Of a stretch of 64,000 nt of DNA, positions 34,207-42,482 are shown in pieces. Origin of the DNA: Thermohalobaculum sp039805905. GTDB lineage: Bacteria; Pseudomonadota; Alphaproteobacteria; Rhodobacterales; Rhodobacteraceae. A model generated the notes under the pieces. It was not told the origin of the DNA and did not search any database. It worked only from the letters and a program-made list of their open reading frames with translations. The stretch is taken from contig JBDIVM010000002.1 of the NCBI GenBank assembly GCA_039805905.1, forward strand, positions 744,001 through 808,000, given 5' to 3'. The position numbers were made by a program, and so were the translations under genes. Each line of letters opens with the position of its first letter. Position 1 is the stretch's first letter.

Positions 34207-34871
34207 CCGCTCCGGATCCCGATCCTGCCCAAGAGGGCGAAGGTCAGGGCGATGGCGGCGAGCGAGATGGCAAGCAGCACCGCCGACATGATCGCCGCCG
34301 ACTGCCCGTCAAAGGCCTGCACCCGGTCATAGATCGCTATGGCGATGGTCTTGGTCTCGCCGGGAATCGAGCCGCCGACCATCAGCACGATGCCGAACTC
34401 GCCCAGCGTATGCGCGAAGGTCAGCACCATCGCCGTCATCAGCCCCGGCCAGGCGAGCGGCAACTCGACCTCCCACAGGGACCGCAGGGGCGACATGCCA
34501 CAGCAGGCGGCCGCCTCGCGCACTTCGGCCGGGATCGCCTCGAACCCGCGCTGCGAGGGCTGGATGGCGAAGGGCAGGTTGAAGATGATCGAGGCCACCA
34601 CCAGCCCCTCGAAGCTGAACACGAGTTGGTGGCCGAACAGGCTCTGCCACAGGTCGCCCACCGGAGAGTTCCGCCCGAAGGCCACCAGCAGATAGAAGCC
34701 GAACACCGTAGGCGGCAGCACCAGCGGCAGCATGACCACCGCCTCGACCAGTCCCTTCGAGCGAAACTGGCGCCAGGCCAGAAAACGCCCCATGATCACC
34801 GCGACCGGCAGAAGGGCGACAACCGTCCACCCCGCCAGCCGCAGCGAAAGCCAGAGCGCCGTCCAGTCCAT
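34203..34871 (-). CDS. modB: Molybdate ABC transporter permease
   Basis: 222 residues with about five hydrophobic helices; the EAA loop is visible in AACCGMSPLRSLWEVELPLAWPGL. It forms the inner-membrane channel for molybdate (and perhaps tungstate) with ModC. It sits 3 bp after the modA stop and overlaps modC. Confidence 0.92.
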   Translation of the reverse strand: MDWTALWLSLRLAGWTVVALLPVAVIMGRFLAWRQFRSKGLVEAVVMLPLVLPPTVFGFYLLVAFGRNSPVGDLWQSLFGHQLVFSFEGLVVASIIFNLPFAIQPSQRGFEAIPAEVREAAACCGMSPLRSLWEVELPLAWPGLMTAMVLTFAHTLGEFGIVLMVGGSIPGETKTIAIAIYDRVQAFDGQSAAIMSAVLLAISLAAIALTFALLGRIGIRSG

Positions 34872-34874
34872 GCC

Positions 34875-35663
34875 TTACCCCTGCGGCAGCACGAAGCCGT
34901 ATTTCTTCATGATCGCGCGGGCGACCGGTGTGCTCATGTAGGCATAGAAGGCCTCGGCCACCGTCCCGGCATCCTTCAAGAGCACCATGCGTTGCAACAG
35001 GGGATCATGCCAGTCGGCCGGGATCAGGGCGAATTCGCCCTGCACCTCGACCTCGGGGGCGAGCGCCAGCGAATAGGCGATGATTCCGCCATCGGCGTTG
35101 CCCGAGAGCGCGAATTGCGCGGCCTGGCTGACGTTCTCGCCCAGAACCAGATAGGGCTGTACCTTATCCCACAGCCCGCGATGCTTCAGCGCCTCCTCGG
35201 CGCGCAGGCCATAGGGCGCATGTTCGGGGTTGGCGATGGCGAAACGGGTGATGGTGCCGGCATCCAGCATGGCGGCCAGATTGTCCAGCGCCTCATCGGG
35301 CTTCAGCGCCGATCCATGCGGCACCATGACGACGATACGCCCTTCGGCATAAAGTGCGCCCCCGTCGCGGGTAAATCCGTCCGCCGCAAGCTGCTTCACG
35401 AATTTCTCGTCGGCCGCCATGAACATCTGGAACGGTGCGCCTTCGCGGATCTGGCGCGCGAAGTTGCCGGTCGAGCCGAAGGACAGCTTGACCTCGTGCC
35501 CGGTCTCGGCCGTGAAGGCTTCGGCAATCTCGGTCACCGCGAACTTGAGGTCGGCGGCCGCCGCGACAACCGGCGCGTCGCCCTGTGCCAAGGCGGGCAC
35601 AGCGGTCAGGATCAGCAACGAAAGCGCCGCAAGGACAGATCGCAGGACAAGGATGAACAGCAT
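34875..35663 (-). CDS. modA: Periplasmic molybdate-binding protein
   Basis: About 262 residues with signal peptide (SVLAALSLLILTAVPALAQG). The mature part reads VVAAAADLKFAVTEIAEAF, LSFGSTGNFARQIREGAPFQMFMAADEKFV and NADGGIIAYSLAL, all ModA-like. ATG 35663 has AGGGGGT eight nt upstream; a TTG ten codons earlier is less likely. It begins the modABC part of the unit, 64 bp after the modE stop. Confidence 0.9.
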   Translation of the reverse strand: MLFILVLRSVLAALSLLILTAVPALAQGDAPVVAAAADLKFAVTEIAEAFTAETGHEVKLSFGSTGNFARQIREGAPFQMFMAADEKFVKQLAADGFTRDGGALYAEGRIVVMVPHGSALKPDEALDNLAAMLDAGTITRFAIANPEHAPYGLRAEEALKHRGLWDKVQPYLVLGENVSQAAQFALSGNADGGIIAYSLALAPEVEVQGEFALIPADWHDPLLQRMVLLKDAGTVAEAFYAYMSTPVARAIMKKYGFVLPQG

Positions 35664-35727
35664 GGGCAACCCCCTGGTGATGTGTTTCTGCAAACATATC
35701 GCCGGCGCGCTGGCATCGCGTCAATCG

Positions 35728-36099
35728 TTATCTTTCTTCGGGAATATCCTTCAGCAGTGCGCGCAGTGCCCTCAAACGCTCAACGCCCCCGGCGGCGGCC
35801 TCCGACTCCAAGGCGCGATAGAGCGCCAGCACCTGATGCCCAAGTTCGGTCAGCACCGCCCCGCCGCCGCCGGGGCCACCGCGTGTGCTCTCCACCAGCG
35901 GCGCGCGAAACATCGCGTTCAGCGTCCCGATCAATTCCCAGGCGCGCTTGTAGCTCATGCCCATCTCGCGCCCGGCCGCAGCGATCGACCCGCAGCGGTC
36001 GATGCGCTCCAGCAGGTCCGCCTTGCCGGGTCCGATCATCGAGCCGTCGGCGAAGATGACCCGCAGTCGCAGGCTGATCCCGCTCTCCCTCCTGGCCAT
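35728..36099 (-). CDS. modE: ModE-type winged-helix regulator, DNA-binding domain only
   Basis: 123 residues. It matches the N-terminal half of ModE: GPGKADLLERIDRCGSIAAAGREMGMSYKRAWELIGTLN is the winged helix, then LVESTRGGPGGGGAVLTELG. The C-terminal tandem Mop (molybdate-binding) domains of E. coli ModE are absent, so it is a short form that may sense molybdate through another protein or act constitutively. It stands directly upstream of modA on the same strand. GGAG precedes ATG 36099. Confidence 0.85.
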   Translation of the reverse strand: MARRESGISLRLRVIFADGSMIGPGKADLLERIDRCGSIAAAGREMGMSYKRAWELIGTLNAMFRAPLVESTRGGPGGGGAVLTELGHQVLALYRALESEAAAGGVERLRALRALLKDIPEER

Positions 36100-36401
36100 C
36101 ACTGCTCCGTCCTGACCGGCGAGCCGGTCATCACCTTACCGCGGCCTGCCGGGCATGGCGGGCCCCGCAACCGTCATACCGTGCCGGGCATACGGCGATC
36201 AATCCGCCGCGCAGGCGGCTGCGCAGGGTTCCGACGCGTCCGAAGCGGGCGGCAGCCGACTCTGCCGCGCCCGCGCACGTGTCAGGGCTTCGACATCATC
36301 TGCCTGACGATGCCGATGATCAGCATCAGGACGGCATCGCCGACGCCTCCGCCTGCCACCTGCAAGACGATGGACCGGGTGGTGTCGCACTGGCGCACCT
36401 G
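36100..36401. other. Intergenic region before the MttB remnant
   Basis: No reading frame with a recognisable protein motif, no clear terminator and no promoter was seen. The start of modE faces into it. It may include decayed upstream portions of the MttB-like gene. Confidence 0.5.
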
Positions 36402-36859
36402 CACATCACCCATTCCTCGATGAAGCATTCCGGCAAGACCTTCATGGGGATGACCACCTCGGGCAAGAACGTCGAGGACATGCTCGACATGTGCGCGATC
36501 CCGTTCTGGGCGGAGTTCATGGCCGCCCAGCCCGTGGTCAGCGGCAACTGCAACGGCAACGCGCCGCGGGTCTGGGATGCGACCATGCTCGGCGCCATGC
36601 ACGCCTTCGCGCGGCGGAACCAGCCGGTGCTCTGCTCGCCCTTTGCGCTGGGAGGGGCAAACACGCCCGCATCGACGGCCCCGGCGGTCGTGCAGCTCAA
36701 CGCCGAGGCGCTGAGCGCGCTCGTCTATGCCCAGGTGGTCCGCAAGGGGGCGCCGGGGGTCTACGGGCACTCCCTCTCGACCGTCTCGGTGGCCTCCAAG
36801 CGCCGATGGCGGGGGCGAACTACATCTGGCACTCCGCCGGATGGAACGAGGCGCACTGA
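36402..36859 (+). pseudogene. Remnant of an MttB-superfamily (trimethylamine/betaine) methyltransferase gene
   Basis: The plus frame encodes MKHSGKTFMGMTTSGKNVED, then GNAPRVWDATMLGAMHAFARRNQPVLCSPF, VVQLNAEALSALVYAQVVR and GAPGVYGHSLSTVS, which align in order with the middle of MttB-type methyltransferases. Around 36795 the frame shifts, and the +1 frame ends with GANYIWHSAGWNEAH, a segment found much later in the full protein, so about 150 residues are deleted. The N-terminal third is missing. Remnant of demethylation of a quaternary amine (pyrrolysine not assessable). Confidence 0.7.
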
Positions 36860-37000
36860 GGGGCGCCGGTGGCGCGGCTCGGTGGCCGTGTAACACAGTG
36901 TGCGGATCGTCATGTCCCTGTTAGAAAGCGATCTTCGTAATCAGCGCCTGAAACCTGTGCGCGGCCGGGCAGCGAGCGACAGGCGCGCTCCTCGGCGGGG

Positions 37001-38335
37001 TCACTTCTCCCCTCCCGCCTTCCACTCCTCCCAGCGGATATGGGCGTTGGCGCCGAGCCAGGCGAGAGGCTCGGGAGGCAGGCGCTTCGGGGGATCGAAG
37101 GCCAGCATCCGCGCGACCAGCGGGCTGCTGCCCTGCACTGCAAGCTCGGCCGCCAGCATGCCCGAGAGTGTGCCCTTGGACGTGCCGAGGCCGTTCTGGC
37201 AGCAGGCGGAATAGAGCCCCTGCTCGATCTCGCCGAAGGCCGGGACGCCGTTCCAGCTGAGGCACAGCCGCCCGCCCCAGCGGTAGTCCATGTCCATCCC
37301 GGCAAGCATCGGGAAGCGGGCGGCGAAGCTGGCGTCGTGGTCGCGGGCGACGGCGCGGATGCGGGCCGCCGAGACCTCCATGCCGGGGTCGTAGGTGAAG
37401 CGGTTGCGAACCACGATGCGGTCACCCCCGGTTCCGCTGATCCGCCTGACGGTGGTGCCCATCGGATCGGCGGGCAGCACGCCCCAGCGCGGCGCGCCGC
37501 CGAGGCGTTTCACCTCGTCGGCCGTCAAAGCCCGCGTCATCGAGGCATAGGTGAACACGTGCATGAGACGGCGGCGGAAGTAGCCGAAGCTCTCGGCGTG
37601 GCCGTTGACGGCGAGGATCACGCGGGGCGCGCTGACCGCGCCCTTCGACGTCTCCGCGAGCCAGCCGGAACCGTGCCGCGCGAGCGCTGTTACCGGGCTT
37701 TGCTCGCGGATGTCGACCAGCGGCGCCAGCCCCTTGGCTACCGCGCGCACGAACATGGCGGGCTGCACCATCGCGGCGCCGGGCGTGTGCACGCCGCCCC
37801 GGTAGTAGTCGGAGCCGGTCAGCGCCTTCATGTCGGTGGCATCGAGCACCCGGCAGGGCTCACCCATTTCTGCGAGATGCCGCGCATAAGCGGCGTTCTT
37901 CGCCATGCCCTTGCCGGTCGCCGCGGCATTGATCTTGCCGACCGGCGCGAACGCCTCGTCGGACATGCCGTATTCCGCCGCCGCCTCGGCGTTGAAGGCG
38001 ATCGCGGCGCGGTTCATCTCGGTCTGCTGCCGGTCTAGCTCAAGTGCGCCGGCATAGCCGCCGGCGGCGATGTTGTGCGGCAGATCAATCATGAAGCCCG
38101 AGTTCCGGCCGTTCGGCCCCTCGCCGATCCGGCTCGCTTCCAGCACGACGATCCGGTCGCCGGCGCGAAGCTGCGCGAGGCGCCGCGCCGCCGCCAGCCC
38201 GGCCCAGCCCGCACCGACCACCAGCCAGTCCGCGGCGATCCGCTCCTCGAGCACCCGAGGCGGGGGCGGGGGCGGCAGCAGCGCGTTCCAGGCCGCGGGG
38301 CCAGGGTCGCGCGGCAGGGGCGATACGCGGCTCAT
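37001..38335 (-). CDS. FAD-dependent amine/amino-acid oxidase (PuuB/DAO-like)
   Basis: 444 residues. Rossmann motif DWLVVGAGWAGLAAARRLAQL (about 36-56), then VLEASRIGEGPNGRNSGFMIDLP, the GRNSGF segment seen in gamma-glutamylputrescine oxidase-like enzymes, and a C-terminal GGRLCLSWNGVPAFGEIEQGLYSACCQNGLGTSKGT DAO region. It deaminates an amine or imino acid; substrate unknown. Start 38335 overlaps the dapA-like stop (ATGA), so the two are translationally coupled. Confidence 0.82.
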   Translation of the reverse strand: MSRVSPLPRDPGPAAWNALLPPPPPPRVLEERIAADWLVVGAGWAGLAAARRLAQLRAGDRIVVLEASRIGEGPNGRNSGFMIDLPHNIAAGGYAGALELDRQQTEMNRAAIAFNAEAAAEYGMSDEAFAPVGKINAAATGKGMAKNAAYARHLAEMGEPCRVLDATDMKALTGSDYYRGGVHTPGAAMVQPAMFVRAVAKGLAPLVDIREQSPVTALARHGSGWLAETSKGAVSAPRVILAVNGHAESFGYFRRRLMHVFTYASMTRALTADEVKRLGGAPRWGVLPADPMGTTVRRISGTGGDRIVVRNRFTYDPGMEVSAARIRAVARDHDASFAARFPMLAGMDMDYRWGGRLCLSWNGVPAFGEIEQGLYSACCQNGLGTSKGTLSGMLAAELAVQGSSPLVARMLAFDPPKRLPPEPLAWLGANAHIRWEEWKAGGEK

Positions 38336-39252
38336 GCGGCCGCGCCGGTACTGCCCGCTCCGATCCCGGAGATCTCGGCATCCATCGCCCGAACCGTATC
38401 GACCAGGGCGCGCTGCTCCGCCTCGTCCAGCGGCTGCAGCGGGCGGCGCGGCGGGCCGGCGTCGATGCCGCGCAGCGTCAGCCCGTGCTTGATGCACTGG
38501 ACGGACTTGCCGCCCCGCTCGAGCACCCGCATCAGCGGCAGCATGGCCGACATGATGGCACGCCCCTTGGCGAAGTCGCCCTCGACCGCACAGGCGCGCC
38601 AGAGCGCGATATGCGCCTCCGGCGCGAAGTTCGACCCAGCGCAGACCCAGCTCCGCGCACCCCAGGCGAAGAACTCCAGCGCCTGGTCGTCCATGCCGCA
38701 GGAGAGCTGGATATGCGGGTAGTCGCGGGCCAAGAGATGCAGCCGGTTGATGTCCCCCGAGCTTTCCTTGATGGCGCGGAAATTCGGCGAGCGGCCGACC
38801 CGGTCGAGATACTCCCCGTCCATGCCGACGCCCATCCGGCCGGGATAGTTGTAGAGCATCACCGGCAGGTTCGCCGCCCTGTCGATGGCCAGCGCGTGCA
38901 GCGCGTTCTCGCGCGGCGTCGGCACGGCGTAGGGCGGCGTCGCGACCAGGATCGCATCGGCGCCGGCGTCCTTCGCCTGCTCGGCAAACCAGATCGATTC
39001 CTCGGTCCGGATCGCGCCCGTTCCGACGATCAGCGGCAGCCGCCCGCGGACCAGCTGCTTCGCAAGCCGCATCAGCCCCGTCCGCTCCTCGGCGGTCTGG
39101 GCATAGTACTCGCCCGTGGTCCCGGCGACGACGATGCCGTGGACGCCAGACGCGACCAGGTGTTCGACGATCTCGGCGAAACGGTCGCGGTCGATCGAAT
39201 GGTCCTGCCGGAAGGGCGTGACGATCGGGGTGTAGATGCCGTCGAATCGCAT
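38332..39252 (-). CDS. DapA-family aldolase/dehydratase (not assigned to lysine synthesis)
   Basis: 306 residues. DHDPS-family fold with VAGTTGEYYAQTAEER, VMLYNYPGRMGVGM (Tyr) and FRAIKESSGD (Schiff-base Lys). Members cleave or form pyruvate-derived or related keto acids, and some act on hydroxyproline or sugar acids. The neighbours here (GntR regulator and FAD oxidase) suggest catabolism of an amine or imino acid rather than lysine synthesis. The start at 39252 lies 12 bp from the palindromic operator pair. Confidence 0.82.
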   Translation of the reverse strand: MRFDGIYTPIVTPFRQDHSIDRDRFAEIVEHLVASGVHGIVVAGTTGEYYAQTAEERTGLMRLAKQLVRGRLPLIVGTGAIRTEESIWFAEQAKDAGADAILVATPPYAVPTPRENALHALAIDRAANLPVMLYNYPGRMGVGMDGEYLDRVGRSPNFRAIKESSGDINRLHLLARDYPHIQLSCGMDDQALEFFAWGARSWVCAGSNFAPEAHIALWRACAVEGDFAKGRAIMSAMLPLMRVLERGGKSVQCIKHGLTLRGIDAGPPRRPLQPLDEAEQRALVDTVRAMDAEISGIGAGSTGAAA

Positions 39253-39263
39253 TGCCGACGCTC

Positions 39264-39282
39264 CGTATACGTTTTGTATACA
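39264..39282 (-). promoter_or_regulatory. Two adjacent GntR/FadR-type palindromes in front of the dapA-like gene
   Basis: CGTATACG (39264-39271) and TGTATACA (39275-39282) are perfect 8-bp palindromes. Their centres are 11 bp apart, one helical turn, so two dimers could bind on the same face. TGTATACA-type sites are typical GntR/FadR-subfamily operators. The pair lies 12 bp upstream of the dapA-like ATG, between it and gntR. Confidence 0.7.
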
Positions 39283-39332
39283 TGCTTAGCGGGAGTCGGG
39301 GCGCAAGACAATCCGGAAGTTGCACCAGCGGT

Positions 39333-40022
39333 TCAGGCCGGGACGGACACCTCGAAGGGCAGCGGCTCGGGCCGGATGAACAGCTCCATGTGGTCGCGCG
39401 ACAGCGCCCAGTGCTCGAGCGTCAGCGCGACGGCGGCCTCCGCATCGCCGGCCTCGATGACCGCGATGAAGTGGTCGTGCTGGTCCGCCGCCGCGGCGAT
39501 GCGCGCGCGCATCTCGGGCGTCCGGGCGCGCCAGAAGGTCTGGCCGATCCGTGCATGGTCGATCAGCAGCCGGTGGAGGCTCGGCATCAGATACTGGTTG
39601 TCCGCCATCTGGCCCATGACGAAGTGAAAGCGGTCGTTCCAGTAGACCATGTCATCGGCCTTGTCCGCTCCGACGGCCCTGCGGAAGTGGGCCTGGATGT
39701 CACGCAATTCGTCGATCTGCTCGGGCCGAGCGTTCTGTGCCGCGAGCCGGGCGACCGAAGCGTAGATCAGCGGCGCGGTCAGGAAGAAGTCGCGCATGCT
39801 CTTGTGGCCCATCGGCGAGACGGTGGTGCCGCGGTTGTCGCGGATCTGGATGTAGCCCTCGCCGGCGAGCTGCCGGAACACCTCGCGGAGCGGCGTGCGC
39901 GAGATTCCGTACTCAGCGCTCAGCTTCGTTTCGTCGAGATGCGCCCCCGGCTCGAGCTCGAGCGTCAGGATCTTGCGCTTGAGATCGGCATAAAGCCGCT
40001 CCTTGTTGCTCGGGCTCCCCAT
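39333..40022 (-). CDS. GntR-family (FadR subfamily) transcriptional regulator
   Basis: 229 residues. Winged HTH with KRKILTLELEPGAHLDETKLSAEYGISRTPLREVFRQL and a C-terminal all-helical FCD ligand domain (FHFVMGQMADNQYL, HDHFIAVIEAGDAEAAVALTLEHW, where an His/Asp pair binds metal in relatives). It is the first gene of the gntR-dapA-FAD oxidase unit. The start 40022 (MGSPSNKERLYADLKRK) is conserved in FadR types; the upstream extension was discarded. Probable repressor. Confidence 0.9.
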   Translation of the reverse strand: MGSPSNKERLYADLKRKILTLELEPGAHLDETKLSAEYGISRTPLREVFRQLAGEGYIQIRDNRGTTVSPMGHKSMRDFFLTAPLIYASVARLAAQNARPEQIDELRDIQAHFRRAVGADKADDMVYWNDRFHFVMGQMADNQYLMPSLHRLLIDHARIGQTFWRARTPEMRARIAAAADQHDHFIAVIEAGDAEAAVALTLEHWALSRDHMELFIRPEPLPFEVSVPA

Positions 40023-40444
40023 CGGTCCAGCCTCGCTCCCGCGGTCCTGCCCGCCACTGACGCGCGCCCGGAAACGGGTCGCGGGCATGAAGGGCCCCTC
40101 AGCTTATCCGGACAGCCGCCACGACGTTCAAGATCGAATCAATCGGACGCGTCCTCAGAAATTCCCCACCTCCCACCCGGCCGACCGGCGGCAATGGAGG
40201 TGTGCCGAGAGTGGCCATTGCGCCTGGAATCTACAATATGTGTACAAGGTCTATGTGTACAAACTGAACACATTATGGACCGAACCAGTTGACCCGCCGG
40301 ACCGGGTCAGCGACGGCGTCCCGCCGGGACCGCGTGGTATCCGCCCGGGGTCAACCCGGCGACTGCGGCTCCGCATTCAACCCGGCGCGCCAGGCGCGGG
40401 GGCGATTTCCGGACCTCTCTGCCACGCGGACTCGGCGATCGGCT
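40023..40444 (-). promoter_or_regulatory. Regulatory intergenic region upstream of gntR
   Basis: This 420-bp gap holds no gene I can recognise. Two direct ATGTGTACAA copies (40238-40247 and 40253-40262) with TGTACA cores lie about 220 bp before gntR. They resemble the palindromes before the dapA-like gene and may reflect autoregulation. Confidence 0.5.
40238..40262. repeat. Direct repeat ATGTGTACAA x2
   Basis: Two identical ten-base copies, 15 bp apart, each with a TGTACA core. They lie between gntR and the cDPGS-like gene, so they could be operator half-sites for the adjacent GntR regulator. Confidence 0.6.
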
Positions 40445-41788
40445 TCAGTTGTCCGCTGCCCGAGACAGGAAACGGTCGAGGACGGCCGCCAGCGTCGGCG
40501 TGCCGGCGTCGGCATATTCGTAGCGGGCCCGGACCAGCGGCTTCCCGATCCGGATCAGCCGGCCAAGATCGCAAGGCGTGGCGACGACCACCACTTCGGC
40601 CGCCGAGCGGGCGACGGTTTCCTCCAGCGCGCGCAGTTGCGTCGGGCTGTAGCCCACCGCCGGCAGCACCGGGCCGATATGGGGATGCTCCTCGTAGACA
40701 TTCGCGATCTCGGGTGCGGCACTGGCGCGGGGGTCGACCAAGCCCACGGCGCCCGCCGCGCTTGCCGCGACGTATCCCGCACCCCAGGGCATGCCGCCAT
40801 GGGTCAGAGTCGGGCCATCCTCGATAACCAGCACCTGCCGGCCGGCCACGGCCGCCGGGTCGTCGAGCGTCACCACCGAGGCGCCTCGCACCACCTGGGC
40901 GCGCGGATTGATCCGCCGCGCACCCTCGATCGTGCGGGCAATGTCAGCGCCGGCGGCGACGTTGGTCTTGGCGACCAGGATCACGTCCGCCATGCGCAGC
41001 ACGGCCTCGCCAGGATGGTGCGTGGCCTCGTGACCGGGGCGCAGCGGATCGACCAGCACGATCAGCAGGTCTGGCACCAGGAAGGGCAGATCGTTGTTTC
41101 CGCCGTCCCAGATGATCAGGTCCGCCTCGGAAGCTGCCGCCCCGGCGATGCGGGCGTAGTCGACCCCGGCGAAGACCACGCTGCCGGCGGCGATGTGGGG
41201 TTCGTACTCCTCGCGCTCCTCGATCGTGCAGTCGGCGGCAGCGAGGTCATCCAGGGTCGCGAAGCGCTGCACCGCCTGGCGCTCGAGCCTGCCGTAGGGC
41301 ATCGGGTGCCGGATCAGCGCGGGGCGCCTGCCGCGGGCACGGACCAGACGCGAGAGGTGGCGCGCCGTCTGCGACTTGCCGCAGCCCGTGCGGACGGCAC
41401 AGACCGCGATCACCGGCACCCCGACCCGGATCATGGTCTGCCGGGCGCCCGGCAGCACGAACTCGGCTCCGGCGGCGATGGCCCTGGAGGCCATGTGCAT
41501 CACCTGCTCGTGGCTGACGTCACTGTAGGCAAAGACCACCCGGTCCACGCCCTGCTCCCCCACGATGGCTGCGAACCCGGCCTCGTCCGCGATGGGAATC
41601 CCGTCCGGGTAGAGCGGTCCGGCGAGCGACGCCGGGTAGCGGCGCCCGGCGATGCCGGGGATCTGGGCTGCAGTGAAGGCGACGACCTCGGTCGCCGGGT
41701 CGTCGCGGTAGAGCATGTTGAAGTCGTGAAAGTCGCGCCCGGCGGCGCCCATGATCAGTACCCGCCGCCGCCCGCCGGCCCCTGCCAT
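40445..41788 (-). CDS. Cyclic-2,3-diphosphoglycerate-synthetase-like GTPase
   Basis: 447 residues. The N-terminus LIMGAAGRDFHDFNMLYRDD and GIAGRRYP resemble the archaeal cyclic 2,3-diphosphoglycerate synthetase family. A P-loop is visible in AVRTGCGKSQTARHLSRLV, then DLIIWDGGNNDLPF and VAKTNVAAG. In methanogens cDPG is an osmolyte, but bacterial members have no proven product. It starts 10 bp after the HPF gene, so both follow the FNR-type box at 42438. Confidence 0.72.
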   Translation of the reverse strand: MAGAGGRRRVLIMGAAGRDFHDFNMLYRDDPATEVVAFTAAQIPGIAGRRYPASLAGPLYPDGIPIADEAGFAAIVGEQGVDRVVFAYSDVSHEQVMHMASRAIAAGAEFVLPGARQTMIRVGVPVIAVCAVRTGCGKSQTARHLSRLVRARGRRPALIRHPMPYGRLERQAVQRFATLDDLAAADCTIEEREEYEPHIAAGSVVFAGVDYARIAGAAASEADLIIWDGGNNDLPFLVPDLLIVLVDPLRPGHEATHHPGEAVLRMADVILVAKTNVAAGADIARTIEGARRINPRAQVVRGASVVTLDDPAAVAGRQVLVIEDGPTLTHGGMPWGAGYVAASAAGAVGLVDPRASAAPEIANVYEEHPHIGPVLPAVGYSPTQLRALEETVARSAAEVVVVATPCDLGRLIRIGKPLVRARYEYADAGTPTLAAVLDRFLSRAADN

Positions 41789-41798
41789 CGGTGCGACC

Positions 41799-42380
41799 TC
41801 AACCGCGATGGTCGACGAAGGCGCCGGGGCTGATCGCCTTCACCGTGCTGGCATGGGCGCCCTGCGCGTCCTGCCCGCGATCGACCACGAGTTCGACCGT
41901 ATCGCCCTCGCGCATCTCGCCGAAGTCGCCGGCGACCACGGCGTTCCGGTGAAAATAGATGAGCCGCCCGTCAGCCGCGGCGATCTGGCCACAGCCGCGA
42001 TCATGGTCGATCTCGGCAATCCGGCCCTGCAGCGGCCCGGCCTGCTCCTCGGGCCGGCCTGTGTGCTGGTCCTTCCAGCGACCGAGCTTGCGCTCCATCG
42101 CATCGAAGGCGTCGCGCACCGCCACGAGTACGTCGATATGCGCCTCGTCGTCGCCCGGGCCGCGGTTGACAGACAGCTCGCCGCCCGGAACGGTGACCTC
42201 GACCCGAACCTCGTATCGATTGCCCTGACGGTGCCGCTGGTGCGGCGCCTCGACAACGACATGGCAGCGGGTGATCCGGCCGAAGAATTTTTCCAGCCGC
42301 GCGACGCGCTGCTTGACGCGGGTCTCGACATGGCGAACCGGCGCCATGTTGTGCCAGGTGATCTCGACCGGGGTCTGCAT
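41799..42380 (-). CDS. HPF/RaiA-family ribosome-associated protein with C-terminal cold-shock domain
   Basis: 193 residues, two domains. Residues 1-105 are an S30AE/HPF domain (VEITWHNMAPVRHVETRVKQR, FDAMERKLGR) that can bind the small subunit and hibernate ribosomes. Residues about 120-190 are a cold-shock domain (GRIAEIDHDRGCGQIAAADG, LIYFHRNAVV, VELVVDRG). The RBS GGGAGG precedes ATG 42380. FNR-type box 42438-42451 and -10 TAATCT (42409-42414, complement) give a class II-type promoter. Expected under oxygen limitation. Confidence 0.85.
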   Translation of the reverse strand: MQTPVEITWHNMAPVRHVETRVKQRVARLEKFFGRITRCHVVVEAPHQRHRQGNRYEVRVEVTVPGGELSVNRGPGDDEAHIDVLVAVRDAFDAMERKLGRWKDQHTGRPEEQAGPLQGRIAEIDHDRGCGQIAAADGRLIYFHRNAVVAGDFGEMREGDTVELVVDRGQDAQGAHASTVKAISPGAFVDHRG

Positions 42381-42437
42381 GAGGATCCTCCCGAAGCATG
42401 ACAGTTCAAGATTAGGCGGCGCCAAGGGTCAGTGGCA

Positions 42438-42451
42438 TTGACGGCGATCAA
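42438..42451 (-). promoter_or_regulatory. FNR-type box A (HPF-cDPGS operon)
   Basis: TTGACGGCGATCAA matches TTGAT-N4-ATCAA with one mismatch. Its centre (42444.5) is 33 bp from the centre of a -10 TAATCT read on the minus strand (42414-42409), the spacing of class II FNR promoters, placing the start of transcription about 42403, 23 nt before the HPF ATG. Confidence 0.75.
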
Positions 42452-42482
42452 GCTCCGGCAAGGGATATGGCCCCGCCGCGGA

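Noticed and set aside
35664..35735. A Mo-box (ModE operator) between modE and modA
   Set aside because: Only a half-site-like ATCGTTAT at 35724-35731 is visible; no second half with usual spacing.
34410..36059. A 549-codon plus-strand frame across modA and modB
   Set aside because: Antisense of modBA, whose products match known families; the plus product has no domain features.
37001..39252. A hydroxyproline degradation operon (DapA-like plus FAD enzyme)
   Set aside because: The FAD enzyme looks more like PuuB-type than D-amino-acid dehydrogenase, and no epimerase or semialdehyde dehydrogenase gene is near; only a generic call is justified.
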